A stretch of DNA of 64,000 nucleotides from Salipiger bermudensis. GTDB lineage: Bacteria; Pseudomonadota; Alphaproteobacteria; Rhodobacterales; Rhodobacteraceae. The stretch lies in the NCBI RefSeq assembly GCF_020171625.1, contig NZ_JAIUZY010000008.1, positions 124,001 to 188,000 on the forward strand, written 5' to 3'. A program made the translations under genes and the position numbers. Below the pieces are notes generated by a model. It ran no database searches and was not told the DNA's origin. It worked only from the letters and a program-made list of their open reading frames with translations. Positions 25,849-36,828 of this stretch are shown here, one piece after another; position 1 is the stretch's first letter, and each line of letters starts with the position of its first letter.

Positions 25849-26055
25849 TCAGAGCAGCTCGAGATTCACGGCGCTCTCGCGGCCATCACGGCCGGATTGC
25901 AGCTCGTAGGACACTTTCTGGTTGTCCTTGAGCTCGGACAGGCCGGAACGCTCGAGTGCGGAGATGTGCACGAACACGTCCTGGGAGCCGCCCTCGGGAG
26001 CGATGAAGCCGTAGCCTTTGGTGGTGTTGAACCACTTCACGGTACCAGTTGGCAT
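25849..26055 (-). CDS. cspA: Cold shock protein
   Basis: A 68-residue OB-fold RNA-binding protein. RNP1 (KGYGFIAPEGG, residues 13-23) and RNP2 (DVFVHISAL, residues 26-34) are both intact, and the start TGTVKWFNTTKG is standard. It would bind single-stranded RNA and melt structure, acting as a chaperone or antiterminator. More than 200 bases of untranslated sequence precede it on the minus strand, shared with a divergent small basic-protein gene. cspA genes often have long regulatory leaders, and I could not identify a certain promoter. Whether it is cold-induced or constitutive is unknown. A strong terminator follows. Confidence 0.95.
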   Translation of the reverse strand: MPTGTVKWFNTTKGYGFIAPEGGSQDVFVHISALERSGLSELKDNQKVSYELQSGRDGRESAVNLELL

Positions 26056-26273
26056 GGGATGAACCCTTTCCTTGTCTTGCCGCACGCGTAGATGCTGCGG
26101 CCCGGCGTCGTCGTCTAGTCTCGACAGCGGCCGTGAAAGGAACGGGTCGGATAGAGAGTAGCAGTCTGAGATATGACATGACGGTTTGAGTCGCACAAGC
26201 TTTGACGCGAGGTGCGGAACGGCTTTCCCGCTCAGGGCGTTTCTAGCGCAGAACCAACGCTTAGGAGAGAACG

Positions 26274-26456
26274 ATGTCGATTCAGCGTCTCGCAAAGAAG
26301 GCCCTGTCGGCCTATGCCCGCAGCAAGCGTGGGGGCCATCACGCCGGCACCCCGGTCCGGAACCGCCCGGTGCGTCATCACAAGGTGAAGCGCGGCCGCA
26401 GCGTCGAGAGCCAGATCGCCTCGAAGGCGGTGCGGGCGATCCGCAGGGCGCTGTGA
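26274..26456 (+). CDS. Small highly basic protein, unknown function
   Basis: A 60-residue protein very rich in Arg, Lys and His (HHAGTPVRNRPVRHHKVKRG in the centre), preceded by an amphipathic start MSIQRLAKKALSAYARSKRG. A clear ribosome site AGGAGAG stands 5 bases before the ATG, and a hairpin follows, which supports a real gene. Composition suggests nucleic-acid binding; there is no known domain. It is divergent from cspA. It could be a conserved lineage-specific nucleoid or ribosome-associated protein, but I do not recognise a family. Confidence 0.6.
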   Translation: MSIQRLAKKALSAYARSKRGGHHAGTPVRNRPVRHHKVKRGRSVESQIASKAVRAIRRAL

Positions 26457-26511
26457 GGTACAGTGGTCGTACGTTCCGCGGGCGCGGGACAAGGCCGTAG
26501 GCCGCCGCGCC

Positions 26512-26542
26512 ATCGCCGGCCCGCCCCCCGGGCTGGCGATTT
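26512..26542 (+). terminator. Hairpin downstream of the small basic-protein gene
   Basis: Arms ATCGCCGGCCCG (26512-26523) and CGGGCTGGCGAT (26529-26540) pair with a single mismatch around a C-rich loop. Only TT follows, so termination is likely but not strong. The rest of the 26457-26764 gap, up to the terminator at 26705, shows no gene or RNA that I can support. Confidence 0.45.
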
Positions 26543-26704
26543 GGTGACATCCGAGCCGCGTTTCGAGGTCCTTCGGACTTGGCTGCGATAAAACAAGAGG
26601 CTCCTCGGGTGGATCGCCATCCCGCGAGCCGGCAATGGCGCGGCGGCGTCTGACACCTCCAAAGGGTCACTTTCGACCGAGAGTTTTGCAGCGCGCTCTA
26701 CGAA

Positions 26705-26730
26705 AAAAGGCGGGGAGATCCCCGCCTTTT
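26705..26730. terminator. Bidirectional intrinsic terminator for ettA and the gap
   Basis: Arms AAAAGGCGGGGA and TCCCCGCCTTTT are perfectly complementary and give a T-run on each strand, so it can stop transcription in both directions. It lies 35 bases beyond the ettA stop (minus strand). Confidence 0.82.
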
Positions 26731-26764
26731 CCGTCTTCATATCTCACCGATCCAAGCGTTTTGC

Positions 26765-28420
<1,656 letters not shown>

Positions 28421-28650
28421 GCTGTCCTCCGGTGACTGGTTGGGCGCCTGTATCGCACCGGGACGGGGGAATGCAAAGCCCCCGACCGCTCGGGGCGCAA
28501 AGGGTCTTTGCGACGGCCTTGGCAGGGGCCGTGCAGGCGTGGCGCCGCCGTCAGGGTGCCGGGCCGAGGCTGCCTGCGGTCGGGTTTTCTGTTGTCATTC
28601 GCGCGTGTTCCGGTGTCTTTTGCCGCCACTTCGGAAACGGAAGGGCCGGG

Positions 28651-29265
28651 ATGGCTTGGAATGCGCATGAGGCGGGGCTGCATCTGACCCCGGGGATGAC
28701 CGTGGGCCTGCTGGGGGGATCGTTCGATCCGCCGCACGCCGGGCACGTGCACATCACCCGCGAGGCGCTGCGCCGCTTCGGGCTCGACCGGGTGGTCTGG
28801 CTGGTCAGCCCGGGCAATCCGCTCAAGGCGCACGGGCCGGCGCCGCTGGCCGAGCGCATCGACGCGGCGCGGCGGATCATGGATCATCCCCGGGTTATCG
28901 TGAGCGATGTCGAGCGGCTGCTCGGCACCCGCCACACCGCGCGCACGCTGGCGCATCTGCAGGCGCGGTTTCCGGGGGTGAACTTCGTCTGGCTGATGGG
29001 CGCCGACAACCTCGCGCAGCTGCATCGCTGGGAGGACTGGCGCGAGATCATGGAGCGCGTGCCGGTGGGCGTGCTGGCCCGGCCCGGCTCCCGGATGGCG
29101 GCGCGCGGCTCGGTGGCGGCGGATGTCTACCGCCACGCGCGGCTGCCGGATCGTGCCGCCGGACAGCTGGCGCGCGCGGTGCCCCCGGCCTGGTGCTTCG
29201 TCAACGTACCGTTGGTGAATCTGAGCTCGACCGAGCTGCGCGGCGCCGCGGGCAGCAAAATGTGA
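28651..29265 (+). CDS. nadD: Nicotinate-nucleotide adenylyltransferase
   Basis: A 204-residue cytosolic nucleotidyltransferase making deamido-NAD from nicotinate mononucleotide and ATP. The N-terminal [20 protein letters not shown] holds the (H/T)xGH phosphate site, and [22 protein letters not shown] and LSSTELR (ISxTxxR-like) are family segments. ATG at 28651 follows GGAAGGG. It is divergent from ettA with a 230-base gap, and dacB follows 58 bases later. In many relatives nadD neighbours obg, proA and rsfS; here it does not. Confidence 0.9.
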   Translation: MAWNAHEAGLHLTPGMTVGLLGGSFDPPHAGHVHITREALRRFGLDRVVWLVSPGNPLKAHGPAPLAERIDAARRIMDHPRVIVSDVERLLGTRHTARTLAHLQARFPGVNFVWLMGADNLAQLHRWEDWREIMERVPVGVLARPGSRMAARGSVAADVYRHARLPDRAAGQLARAVPPAWCFVNVPLVNLSSTELRGAAGSKM

Positions 29266-29323
29266 TCATTTGCTGCGACTCCCCCGCTTGTCGGCGGACA
29301 ATCGCTGCGGTTACATCGGCGCC

Positions 29324-30823
29324 ATGACTCAAGGCTTCTCCAGGCGTGCATTCCTGACCTCACTCGCGGCCGCCGGCGCTGGCGCCGCGCTCCCGGCCTG
29401 GGCGGATGCGCCCACCGCTTCGCTGCGTCCCGTCGCCCGCGGCGAAGACGTGCGCCTGCGCACGCTCAAATCCGCCGAAGAACTGATCGAGGCGGCGCGG
29501 CTCGACGGGATCGTCGGCTTCGCGGCGATCAACCTCGCCAACGGCGCGGTGATCGAGCAGCACGACGGCACGACCGGTATGCCGCCTGCGAGCGTGGCCA
29601 AGGCGCTCACGGCGTCCTACGCGCTCGACGTGCTCGGGCCGGACTATCGCTTCCCGACCGAGATCCTCGCCACCGGCCCGGTAAAAGACGGCGTGGTCGA
29701 GGGCGATCTGGTTCTGCTTGGCGGCGGTGACCCGACGCTCGACACCGACGGTCTCGGCGAGCTTGCGGTGCAGCTCAAGGAGAAGGGCATCACCGGCGTG
29801 ACGGGCAAGTTCCTCGTCTGCGGCTCGGCCCTGCCGTTCACCCGCACCATCGACCCCGGCCAGCCGCCGCATCTGGGCTACAGCCCGGCGGTGTCGGGGC
29901 TGAACCTGAACTACAATCGCGTGCATTTCGAATGGGCGAAGGCCGGCGACGGCTATGATATCACGATGGATGCGCCCTCGAACACGCTGCGCCCTGCCGT
30001 CCGCATGGCGCGCATGGGCATCGTGTCGCGGCAGGGGCCGGTCTACACCTACGCCGATGGCGGCGTGAGCGACGAATGGACCGTGGCCCGCGGGGCGCTT
30101 GGCGATGGCGGGTCGCGCTGGCTGCCGGTGCGCAAGCCCGAGCTTTACGCTGGGGAGGTCTTTCAGGCCCTCGCCGAGTTCCGCGGTGTGAAATTGCCGG
30201 CGCCGGAGATCGTGCTGGAGCGTCCGGAGGGCGACACGCTGGCGCGCCGCGAGAGCGGGAAGCTGGTCCAGATCCTGCATGACATGCTGAAATACTCGAC
30301 CAACCTCACCGCCGAGATCGTCGGGCAGACGGCCACGCGGGTGCGCACCGGCATGGTGACCTCGCTCGAGACCTCGGCGGCGGCGATGAACGCCTGGGCC
30401 CGGGAGGAACTGGGGCTCGTGAACGTCGCTCTGGTCGATCACTCGGGGCTGAGCGGCCTGAGCCGGATCGCGGCGGTCGACATGGCGACGGCGATGAAGG
30501 AGGCGCGCACGCGGCTCGAGCTGAAGCCTCTGCTCAAGAGCTTCCGGATGCGCGGCGAACTGAACGCCGGCGGGGAGGAACATCCGGTCAAGGTGTTGGC
30601 CAAGACCGGCACGCTGAACTTCGTCAGCGGACTGTCGGGCTTTGCCGAGCTGCCGGACGGATCGGAACTGGCCTTCGCGATCTTCTGCGGTGACATTCCG
30701 CGCCGCGAGGCGCTCAGCATGGAACAGCGCGAGCGCCCGGACGGGGCGCGGGCCTGGAATTCCCGCGCCAAGGTTCTGCAATCGCGGCTGATCGAGCGCT
30801 GGTCCGTTCTGGTGAGCGCCTGA
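29324..30823 (+). CDS. dacB: D-alanyl-D-alanine carboxypeptidase/endopeptidase (PBP4, DacB)
   Basis: A 499-residue periplasmic penicillin-binding protein acting on peptidoglycan stem peptides. Active-site motifs: SxxK in PASVAKAL (near residue 88), SxN in YSTNLTAE (near 325), and KTG in LAKTGTLNFVSG (near 425). The N-terminus SRRAFLTSLAAAGAG is a twin-arginine-type signal (RR followed by hydrophobic segment), suggesting export in folded state; most PBP4s use Sec. Length matches family. ATG at 29324. The gap downstream holds a small membrane peptide gene on the other strand. Confidence 0.9.
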   Translation: MTQGFSRRAFLTSLAAAGAGAALPAWADAPTASLRPVARGEDVRLRTLKSAEELIEAARLDGIVGFAAINLANGAVIEQHDGTTGMPPASVAKALTASYALDVLGPDYRFPTEILATGPVKDGVVEGDLVLLGGGDPTLDTDGLGELAVQLKEKGITGVTGKFLVCGSALPFTRTIDPGQPPHLGYSPAVSGLNLNYNRVHFEWAKAGDGYDITMDAPSNTLRPAVRMARMGIVSRQGPVYTYADGGVSDEWTVARGALGDGGSRWLPVRKPELYAGEVFQALAEFRGVKLPAPEIVLERPEGDTLARRESGKLVQILHDMLKYSTNLTAEIVGQTATRVRTGMVTSLETSAAAMNAWAREELGLVNVALVDHSGLSGLSRIAAVDMATAMKEARTRLELKPLLKSFRMRGELNAGGEEHPVKVLAKTGTLNFVSGLSGFAELPDGSELAFAIFCGDIPRREALSMEQRERPDGARAWNSRAKVLQSRLIERWSVLVSA

Positions 30824-30889
30824 GGTCTTGCTGGCCGTCCGAGGGCGGCGGGCTAGACGGTCAGAGGTGGTTTACCCTCGTGGCGGGCC

Positions 30890-30991
30890 TCAGAACCCGG
30901 CCACGAACCATGCCGAAATCCCGGAGGCCCCGAGGATCGGTAGCAGGCAGAGAATGGCGGCCCCCAGCAGGGTAAGGCGAATGCGGGTCAT
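30890..30991 (-). CDS. 33-residue membrane peptide
   Basis: A short reading frame in the gap after dacB: MTRIRLTLLGAAILCLLPIL, then a second half GASGISAWFVAGF. It has a basic start and two hydrophobic stretches, as small membrane proteins do. A ribosome site GGGAG is 7 bases before the ATG. The sense is toward dacB. I do not recognise a family. The rest of the 30824-31155 gap shows no other gene, apart from the hairpin at 31109. Confidence 0.5.
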   Translation of the reverse strand: MTRIRLTLLGAAILCLLPILGASGISAWFVAGF

Positions 30992-31108
30992 GGAATGCTC
31001 CCGGTTCAAAAAGGCGTGTGAAACAAACGAACGGCGATAATTGCCACGTTTCAGACTGCCCGATGCGGGAGATTATGTAGAGTTTTTCAAGCCGAGAGCG
31101 CGTGCGGT

Positions 31109-31144
31109 CGGCGCATCTCTGCCCCGGTGTGGGGGGATGCGCCG
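31109..31144 (-). terminator. Hairpin downstream of the TerB-like gene
   Basis: Perfect 9-base arms CGGCGCATC (31109-31117) and GATGCGCCG (31136-31144), with an inner CCCC/GGGG pair. It lies 12 bases past the TerB-like stop on the minus strand. No T-run follows directly, so termination is probable but not strong. Confidence 0.42.
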
Positions 31145-31155
31145 AAGCTTCGCCG

Positions 31156-31581
31156 TCAGGCGGGGAGGTGCCGGGCGCGGGCGCCGCGCTCGATCGCTGC
31201 GGCGTGCAGGCGATCTATATCGAGCTCGTAGCGGATTTCTTCCAGCAAGCGCAGCTCTTCCTCGCGCAAGGTGCCATCGGCGGCGGCCACGTCGCAGGCC
31301 AGCGCATAGGCGGTCTCGAACAGGCGCTCGGGCAGGTTGTCGCGGATCAGGCCGAACAGCGCATCGAGCCCGTCTTCCTGATCGAAGAGCTGGAACACGA
31401 GGTCGGACATGTTGCGGATGCGGTCGATATCGTACTCTGCGAAGATCGGCAGCAGGTTGACCGAGGACTCGATCTTCACGAGTTCCGCGGTGCGGATGTT
31501 CTGGTCCGATGCCGAGACGGCGATCATCACGGCGACGAGACAGTCCTGGGACGTCAGCGGGTGCGGGGTGGCTTCGTTCAC
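31156..31581 (-). CDS. TerB-like (tellurite-resistance type) protein
   Basis: A 141-residue, acidic, all-helical cytosolic protein of the TerB-like fold. It contains VAVMIAVSASDQNIRTAELV and LACDVAAADGTLREEELRLL, the two repeated helix-acidic-loop motifs (SASDxxI and AADGTLREEE) that bind metal in TerB relatives. The start is GTG at 31581. No other ter gene is near, and single TerB-domain proteins have unclear roles in alphaproteobacteria, so tellurite resistance should not be assumed. It is divergent from lysS. Confidence 0.8.
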   Translation of the reverse strand: MNEATPHPLTSQDCLVAVMIAVSASDQNIRTAELVKIESSVNLLPIFAEYDIDRIRNMSDLVFQLFDQEDGLDALFGLIRDNLPERLFETAYALACDVAAADGTLREEELRLLEEIRYELDIDRLHAAAIERGARARHLPA

Positions 31582-31732
31582 GGCTGCTCTTTCTTCGGTT
31601 GACCCTTTGGCGTCAATTTATTGACCGCGCCCCCTGTCTGCAATAGGAGGCGGGCGCAACCGCCACGGACTCACCGTGGGCGGTCCTTCCCCCGTGTTGC
31701 CAAATCACACGCGATCCAATGGAGTGTTTCAG

Positions 31733-33310
31733 ATGTCCGATCTGCGCGAAGCCGCGATGAGTTCGAAGGCCTGGCCCTTTGAAGAGGCGCGCCGCGTCCT
31801 GAAACGCTACGAGAAAAAGCCGCCCGAGAAGGGCTTCGTGCTGTTCGAAACCGGCTACGGCCCCTCGGGCCTGCCGCATATCGGCACCTTCGGCGAGGTC
31901 GCGCGCACCACGATGATCCGCCGCGCCTTCGAGCTGATCTCGGACATCCCGACCCGGCTGATCTGCTTCTCCGACGACATGGACGGGATGCGCAAGGTGC
32001 CCGAGAACGTGCCGAACCAAGAGCTGCTGCAGGCCAACCTGCAGCGCCCGCTGACCGCGGTGCCGGACCCGTTCGAGGAATACGAGAGCTTCGGCCACCA
32101 CAACAACGCCATGCTGCGGCGTTTCCTCGACACGTTCGGGTTCGAGTACGAGTTCTACTCGGCCACCGATTTCTACAAGAGCGGCAAGTTCGACGAGATC
32201 CTGCTGCGCTGCGTCGAGAATTATGACGACCTGATGGCGATCATGCTGAAATCGCTCCGCGACGAGCGCCAGCAGACCTATTCGATCTTCCTGCCGATCC
32301 ACCCCGAGACCGGCCGGGTGCTCTATGTGCCGGTGAAGCATGTCGACCCCAAGGACGGCACCATCACCTTCGACGACGATGACGGCAAGGAATGGACCCT
32401 GCCGGTCACCGGCGGCAACGTGAAGCTGCAGTGGAAGCCGGATTTCGGCGCCCGCTGGGCCGCCCTCGGTGTCGATTTCGAGATGTACGGCAAGGACCAC
32501 TCGACCAACACGCCGATCTATGACGGCATCTGCCGGACCCTCGGCGTGCGCGCGCCCGAGCACTTCACCTACGAGCTGTTCCTCGACGATCAGGGCCAGA
32601 AGATCTCGAAGTCGAAGGGCAACGGCCTGTCGATCGACGAGTGGCTGACCTACGCCTCGACCGAGTCGCTGTCGTATTTCATGTACCAGAAGCCCAAGAC
32701 CGCGAAGCGGCTGTGGTGGGACGTGATCCCCAAGGCGGTGGACGAGTATCACCAGCAGCTTCGGGCCTTCCCGGGGCAGGATGCCAAGGCGCAGCTCAAC
32801 AACCCGGTGTGGCACATCCACGGCGGCAACGTGCCCGAGTCGAAGATGGTGGTGCCGTTCTCGATGCTGCTCAACCTCGCCTCGGCCGCCGGTGCCGAGG
32901 ACAAGGAGACCATGTGGGGCTTCATCCGCCGCTACGCTCCCGAGGCGACCCCGCAGAGCCACCCCGATCTCGATCAGGCAGCCGGGTTCGCGGTGCGCTA
33001 CTACGACGATTTCGTGAAGCCCACCAAGCAGTTCCGCGCCCCCGACGAGAAGGAGCGGGCGGCGATGGAGGACCTTGCGGGCCGTCTGCGCGGCTATGAT
33101 GGCGAGGTCTCGGACGAGGCGCTGCAGACGCTGGTCTTCGCGGTCGGCAAGGAGCACGGCTTCGAGAACCTGCGCGACTGGTTCAAGGCGCTGTACGAGG
33201 TGCTGCTGGGCCAGAGCCAAGGGCCGCGCTTCGGCGGCTTCGTCGCGCTCTACGGCGTCGACGAGACCGTGGCGCTGATCGAGAAGGGCCTCGCGGGCGA
33301 GCTCGGCTGA
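31733..33310 (+). CDS. lysS: Class I lysyl-tRNA synthetase
   Basis: A 525-residue class I (archaeal-type) LysRS that charges tRNA-Lys. The HIGH-like motif is in [11 protein letters not shown] (near residue 49), and the KMSKS-like motif is KISKSKGNG (near 290). C-terminal helical domain follows. Class I LysRS is the normal form in Alphaproteobacteria, so this is lineage-typical. I placed the start at ATG 31733; the frame extends upstream to 31676 without a supported start. It lies between TerB-like and DUF4864 genes. Confidence 0.95.
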   Translation: MSDLREAAMSSKAWPFEEARRVLKRYEKKPPEKGFVLFETGYGPSGLPHIGTFGEVARTTMIRRAFELISDIPTRLICFSDDMDGMRKVPENVPNQELLQANLQRPLTAVPDPFEEYESFGHHNNAMLRRFLDTFGFEYEFYSATDFYKSGKFDEILLRCVENYDDLMAIMLKSLRDERQQTYSIFLPIHPETGRVLYVPVKHVDPKDGTITFDDDDGKEWTLPVTGGNVKLQWKPDFGARWAALGVDFEMYGKDHSTNTPIYDGICRTLGVRAPEHFTYELFLDDQGQKISKSKGNGLSIDEWLTYASTESLSYFMYQKPKTAKRLWWDVIPKAVDEYHQQLRAFPGQDAKAQLNNPVWHIHGGNVPESKMVVPFSMLLNLASAAGAEDKETMWGFIRRYAPEATPQSHPDLDQAAGFAVRYYDDFVKPTKQFRAPDEKERAAMEDLAGRLRGYDGEVSDEALQTLVFAVGKEHGFENLRDWFKALYEVLLGQSQGPRFGGFVALYGVDETVALIEKGLAGELG

Positions 33311-33368
33311 GGCCGGTTTTGACCGCCTGACCGCTTGCGCTACCTCTTTGTCAGGAGGAGGTGGCGTG

Positions 33369-33773
33369 ATGCGGACATGGGTAATGAACCTGATCGTGGG
33401 GCTGGCGCTCGCCGGGCCCGCGATCGCACAGGACAACGCCGAGATAGAAGGCGTCATCCGCCAGCAGCTCGACGCCTTCGACGCTGGAGACGTCGAGACG
33501 GCGTGGGGTTTTGCCAGCCCCGAGATCCAGCGCCTGTTCGGCAATCCCGAGAATTTCGGCCGCATGGTCGAGCGCGGCTATCCCATGGTCTGGGCGCCCG
33601 GCGAGGTGCGCTTCGGGGCGCTGTCGGAAAGCGATGGCGGGCTGTGGCAGACGGTGATCGTGCAGGATGCCGAGGGCGCGCTGCACGCGCTGCAATACCA
33701 GGTGGAGCAGATCGACGGAGACTGGCGCATCGCCGGTGTGCGGTTCGCGCCAGTGCCTGAGGTCTCGGCCTAG
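33369..33773 (+). CDS. DUF4864 domain-containing secreted protein
   Basis: A 134-residue exported protein: signal peptide MRTWVMNLIVGLALAGPAIA, cleaved before QDNAE. The mature part is a small beta-alpha fold of the cystatin/NTF2-like type with DVETAWGFASPEIQRLF and GDWRIAGVRFAP, as in DUF4864. Function is unknown. AGGAGG precedes the ATG at 33369. It follows lysS by 58 bases and may share its transcript. The 33774-33964 gap shows nothing I can support. Confidence 0.78.
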   Translation: MRTWVMNLIVGLALAGPAIAQDNAEIEGVIRQQLDAFDAGDVETAWGFASPEIQRLFGNPENFGRMVERGYPMVWAPGEVRFGALSESDGGLWQTVIVQDAEGALHALQYQVEQIDGDWRIAGVRFAPVPEVSA

Positions 33774-33964
33774 ATTTGCCCCCTTGATCGGCCTCCTGAC
33801 CGCGGCCTGCGGGCCGGGTGTTGCCGTTGCGCCGCGGCCGAGTTGCGGCGCGGTGGCCGGAGATCCTCTTAACGCCTCGAGATTATCTGCAGTTTGCGCG
33901 GGATGTTACGCCGCCCGCGCGGCGGCGATCCCCTGCACCCTGCGGGCAACAGAGGATCGAACGG

Positions 33965-36246
33965 ATGAACAAGGCGGTAACCGATGGCGTGGTCTTCATG
34001 CCGACACCCTTCTCGGACGGGCTGGATATGTGGTCGCGCGGCGACGGGACGCCGGGCTCGGACACTTATGACGGCGTCGCCTCGGCCGCCTTCGTGCCGG
34101 CGGACGCGGATTTCTCCGGCTGTCTCGAGATCCTCAAGACCGACGCCACGCAGCGCCTGCGCTACATGGGCGACACAGCGATCCTGCCGGGCTGCTACCT
34201 GCGCGTGACGGCACGGGTCAAGGCGATCTCCGGCGCGATGCCGGCGGTGCGCATCGCCGCTTGGGCCGGGCGCGATAACGGCGCGGAGGTGACGGGCCTG
34301 ACCGTCACCGGCCCGATGGTGCAGCTCACCAGCTATGGCGCGGTGGTCGAGGTCTCGGCGATCGTGGGCGTGGGCAATCGCGCCGGTGTCGACATGGTCT
34401 GGGGCGCCGAGCCGGACCTTGGCCATTTCGGGCTCGACCTCACCGGGCCGAACGGTGGCGTGGTGCGGATCGATGACATCGTGATCGAGGATGTCACCGC
34501 GGTCTTCCTGCGCAGTCTGATGAACCGGGTCGACGTGCGCGACTATGGCGCCATCGGCGATGGCAGCACCGATGACAGCGCCGCCTTCGAGGCCGCCGAC
34601 GCGGCGGCGAACGGGCGCCGGGTGCTGGTCTCGGCGGGCACCTACCGGCTGGCGAGCTCGGTGACCTTCGAGAACCACGTGGAATTCGAGGGTCGCGTGA
34701 CGATGCCCGACGCGGCGATCCTGTCGCTGACCAAGGATTTCGAGCTCTCCAGTTACGTCGATGCCTTCGGCGGGGACGAGGAGACGGCGCTGAAGAAGGG
34801 GCTTCAGTCGCTGCTCAACAACGCCGATCACGAGAGCTTCGATCTTTCGGGGCGCCGGGTGTCGCTCTCGGCCCGATCGATGTGCGTGCCGCGGTCAACA
34901 CCCGCGACAGCTATGCCCAGCGGCGGGTGCTGCGCAACGGCCAGCTCCGCGCCGAGACCGGCACCGGTTGGGACAGCAGTACCGTCACCAGCCAGGCCAC
35001 CTACTCGGCGGCGAACCAGTGGCAGCTAACCGGCGTGAGCAACATCGCCAATATCGAGATCGGCAGTCTGGTCGAGGCCGCGGGCGTGGGCCGCGAGATC
35101 TACGTCACGGAGGTCAATGTCGGGGCCCAGACCCTGACCCTGTCGCAGCCGCTTTCGGACGCGGTGGGCACCCAGACCTACACCTTCACGCGCTTTCGCT
35201 ACCTGCTCGATTTCAGCGGCTTCAGCCGGCTCGACAAGTTCGAGATCGAGGACGTGGAGTTCCAGTGCAACGAGATCTGCAGCGGCGTGATGCTGCCGCC
35301 CACCGGGGTGGTCAACGTGATCCGCAACTGCGTCTTCAACCGCCCCCGGGATCGCGGCATCACCTCGATCGGCGAAGGCTGTCAGGGGATGCTGATCGAC
35401 TACAACCAGTTCAACAGCGCCGAGGGCGGGCTGACCACGCAGAACCGCCGCTCGGTGGCGATCAACACCAACGCCAATGACGTCAAGATCCGCAACAACC
35501 GCGCCTCGCAATTCCGGCATTTCGCGGTGGTCTCGGGCGGCAACGGGGTGATCGCCAACAACCACTTCTTTCAGGGCGACACAAGCGGCATCCGCAGCGC
35601 GGGCATCGTGCTGTGTTTGAAGAACACCAACACCACCGTGTCGGGCAACTATGTCGACAACTGCTTCATCGAGTGGACCAACGAGCGCGATCCCGAGCCG
35701 GATTTCGTTTCCGGCTTTGGCTTCTCGGGCCTGTCGGTGACCAACAACGTGTTCCTGTGCTCGGACATGTCGGCGCAGTTCTCGTTCCTCATCGTGAAGC
35801 CCTACGGCCAGAACCACCGGGTCAACGGCATGAACGTCTCGGGCAACCTGTTCCGGTCCTCGGGCGGCACCATCGACCGGGTCGACCGGGTGGACACGTC
35901 GTTTGCCGGGCTGAACCTTGGGGCGATGCGCAACATCCATTTCACCAACAACACCTATCTCAACGTCAGCAACGGGGTCGAGAACCCGCTGCTCCTGAGA
36001 CATGCGCAGAACACCCACGCACAGACATGGGTGATCGACACCGACAACCGGCTGCCGTTCGGGGGCTACACGCTGCAGGTCGAGAGCCTCGTGCTCAGCT
36101 CGCGTCCGCGCGTCACCAGCAATGTCAGCCTGTTCGCCACGCCCTACACCTCGGTGCGCGAGGGCGGGGGGCAGGATCAGGTGCATGCAATCTGGCCCGA
36201 GCCGGTGCGCGGCGATGTCACGCTGCGGGTGCGCATGGACAGCTGA
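33965..36246 (+). pseudogene. Pectate-lyase/GH28-like beta-helix protein, split by a -1 base frameshift near 34870
   Basis: The first frame (ATG 33965) reads an N-terminal beta-sandwich-type domain, then the beta-helix entry MNRVDVRDYGAIGDGSTDDS (near residue 180), and runs to DLSGRRVSLS before breaking into low-quality sequence ending at 35029. The second frame continues with RAAVNTRDSYAQRRVLRNGQ from about 34884 and holds many beta-helix repeats to 36246. Adding one G in the GG at 34870-34871 restores a continuous 760-codon frame reading SLSGPIDVRAAVNTR, which fits family length as I recall it. It is therefore either a damaged gene or a one-base sequence error. Such proteins are carbohydrate-binding or lyase-like surface proteins; no signal peptide is visible. 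Confidence 0.75.
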
Positions 36247-36267
36247 GCGGCGCGCGGCTCTGCAAGG

Positions 36268-36298
36268 CGGCCGGTGACCATGGGGGTGCCGGCCGTTT
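36268..36298. terminator. Hairpin between convergent beta-helix and HugZ-like genes
   Basis: Seven-base arms CGGCCGG (36268-36274) and CCGGCCG (36289-36295), followed by TTT on the plus strand. It lies between two genes that end toward each other. Moderate evidence. Confidence 0.4.
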
Positions 36299-36303
36299 GC
36301 GTG

Positions 36304-36762
36304 TCAGCCTGCGAGATCTTCAGGGGTGAGCACGAAGGCCTTGCCGAAGCCGCCGTTGAGCAGGCCGCGGCGGATCTCGAAGCGCAGCAGCGAGAAATCC
36401 GCGAAGCCGATATAGAGCTTCGCCTTGGGCTGGAGGGTCAGGTAATGCGCCGCTAGGTCCGCGTGCCCGGCCTCGCCGTGGCGGATGAACCGCGCGCTGG
36501 CCTGAAGGCTCAGGCGCGGATGGGTGAGCGGGTCGCCCTTGGGGCCGGGCTCGCCCAACAGCAGCGCACAGGCCGGGTCGGCCTTGAGCGCAGTGGCGTG
36601 AAAGGCAAGGTCGGAGACGAGGCTCAGCGGCAGCCCATCGGGGCCGGGCACTACCGATACCCGGCTGATCATCGGTGTGCGGGTCTCGGGATCTGTCACG
36701 CCGAGCGCCGCGAAGCGGGCGGTTGCGATCAACTCGCGGGCAAGGGCGGCGGGCCTCGTCAT
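36304..36762 (-). CDS. HugZ-like pyridoxamine-phosphate-oxidase-fold protein, 5' end probably frameshifted
   Basis: A 152-residue split-barrel protein of the HugZ / pyridoxamine 5'-phosphate oxidase family, which includes heme-degrading or heme-binding members. It has ARFAALGVTDPETRTPMISR, then LSLVSDLAFHATALKADP, LLLGEPGPKGDPLTHPRLSL and LNGGFGKAF, typical blocks. The annotated ATG at 36762 has no ribosome site. An ATG at 36787 in another frame gives MTDPIRPTDDEAR, the family N-terminus I recall. Removing one base near 36740 joins it to ALARELIATARF. So the true start is probably 36787 with a one-base insertion. Heme ligands cannot be judged from sequence. Confidence 0.75.
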   Translation of the reverse strand: MTRPAALARELIATARFAALGVTDPETRTPMISRVSVVPGPDGLPLSLVSDLAFHATALKADPACALLLGEPGPKGDPLTHPRLSLQASARFIRHGEAGHADLAAHYLTLQPKAKLYIGFADFSLLRFEIRRGLLNGGFGKAFVLTPEDLAG

Positions 36763-36828
36763 CGGTGGGGCGGATCGGGTCTGTCATGGCGGGGAGACTA
36801 GCGCGGGGCCGCGGCGGGCGGAAGTGGC

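Noticed and set aside
31156-31581. A tellurite-resistance operon
   Set aside because: A single TerB-like gene with no terC, terD, terZ or terA partner. The name reflects the fold only.
33965-36246. Prophage tail-spike gene or phage remnant
   Set aside because: The beta-helix protein resembles tail spikes, but no phage structural, integrase or lysis gene lies near, and flanking genes are ordinary.
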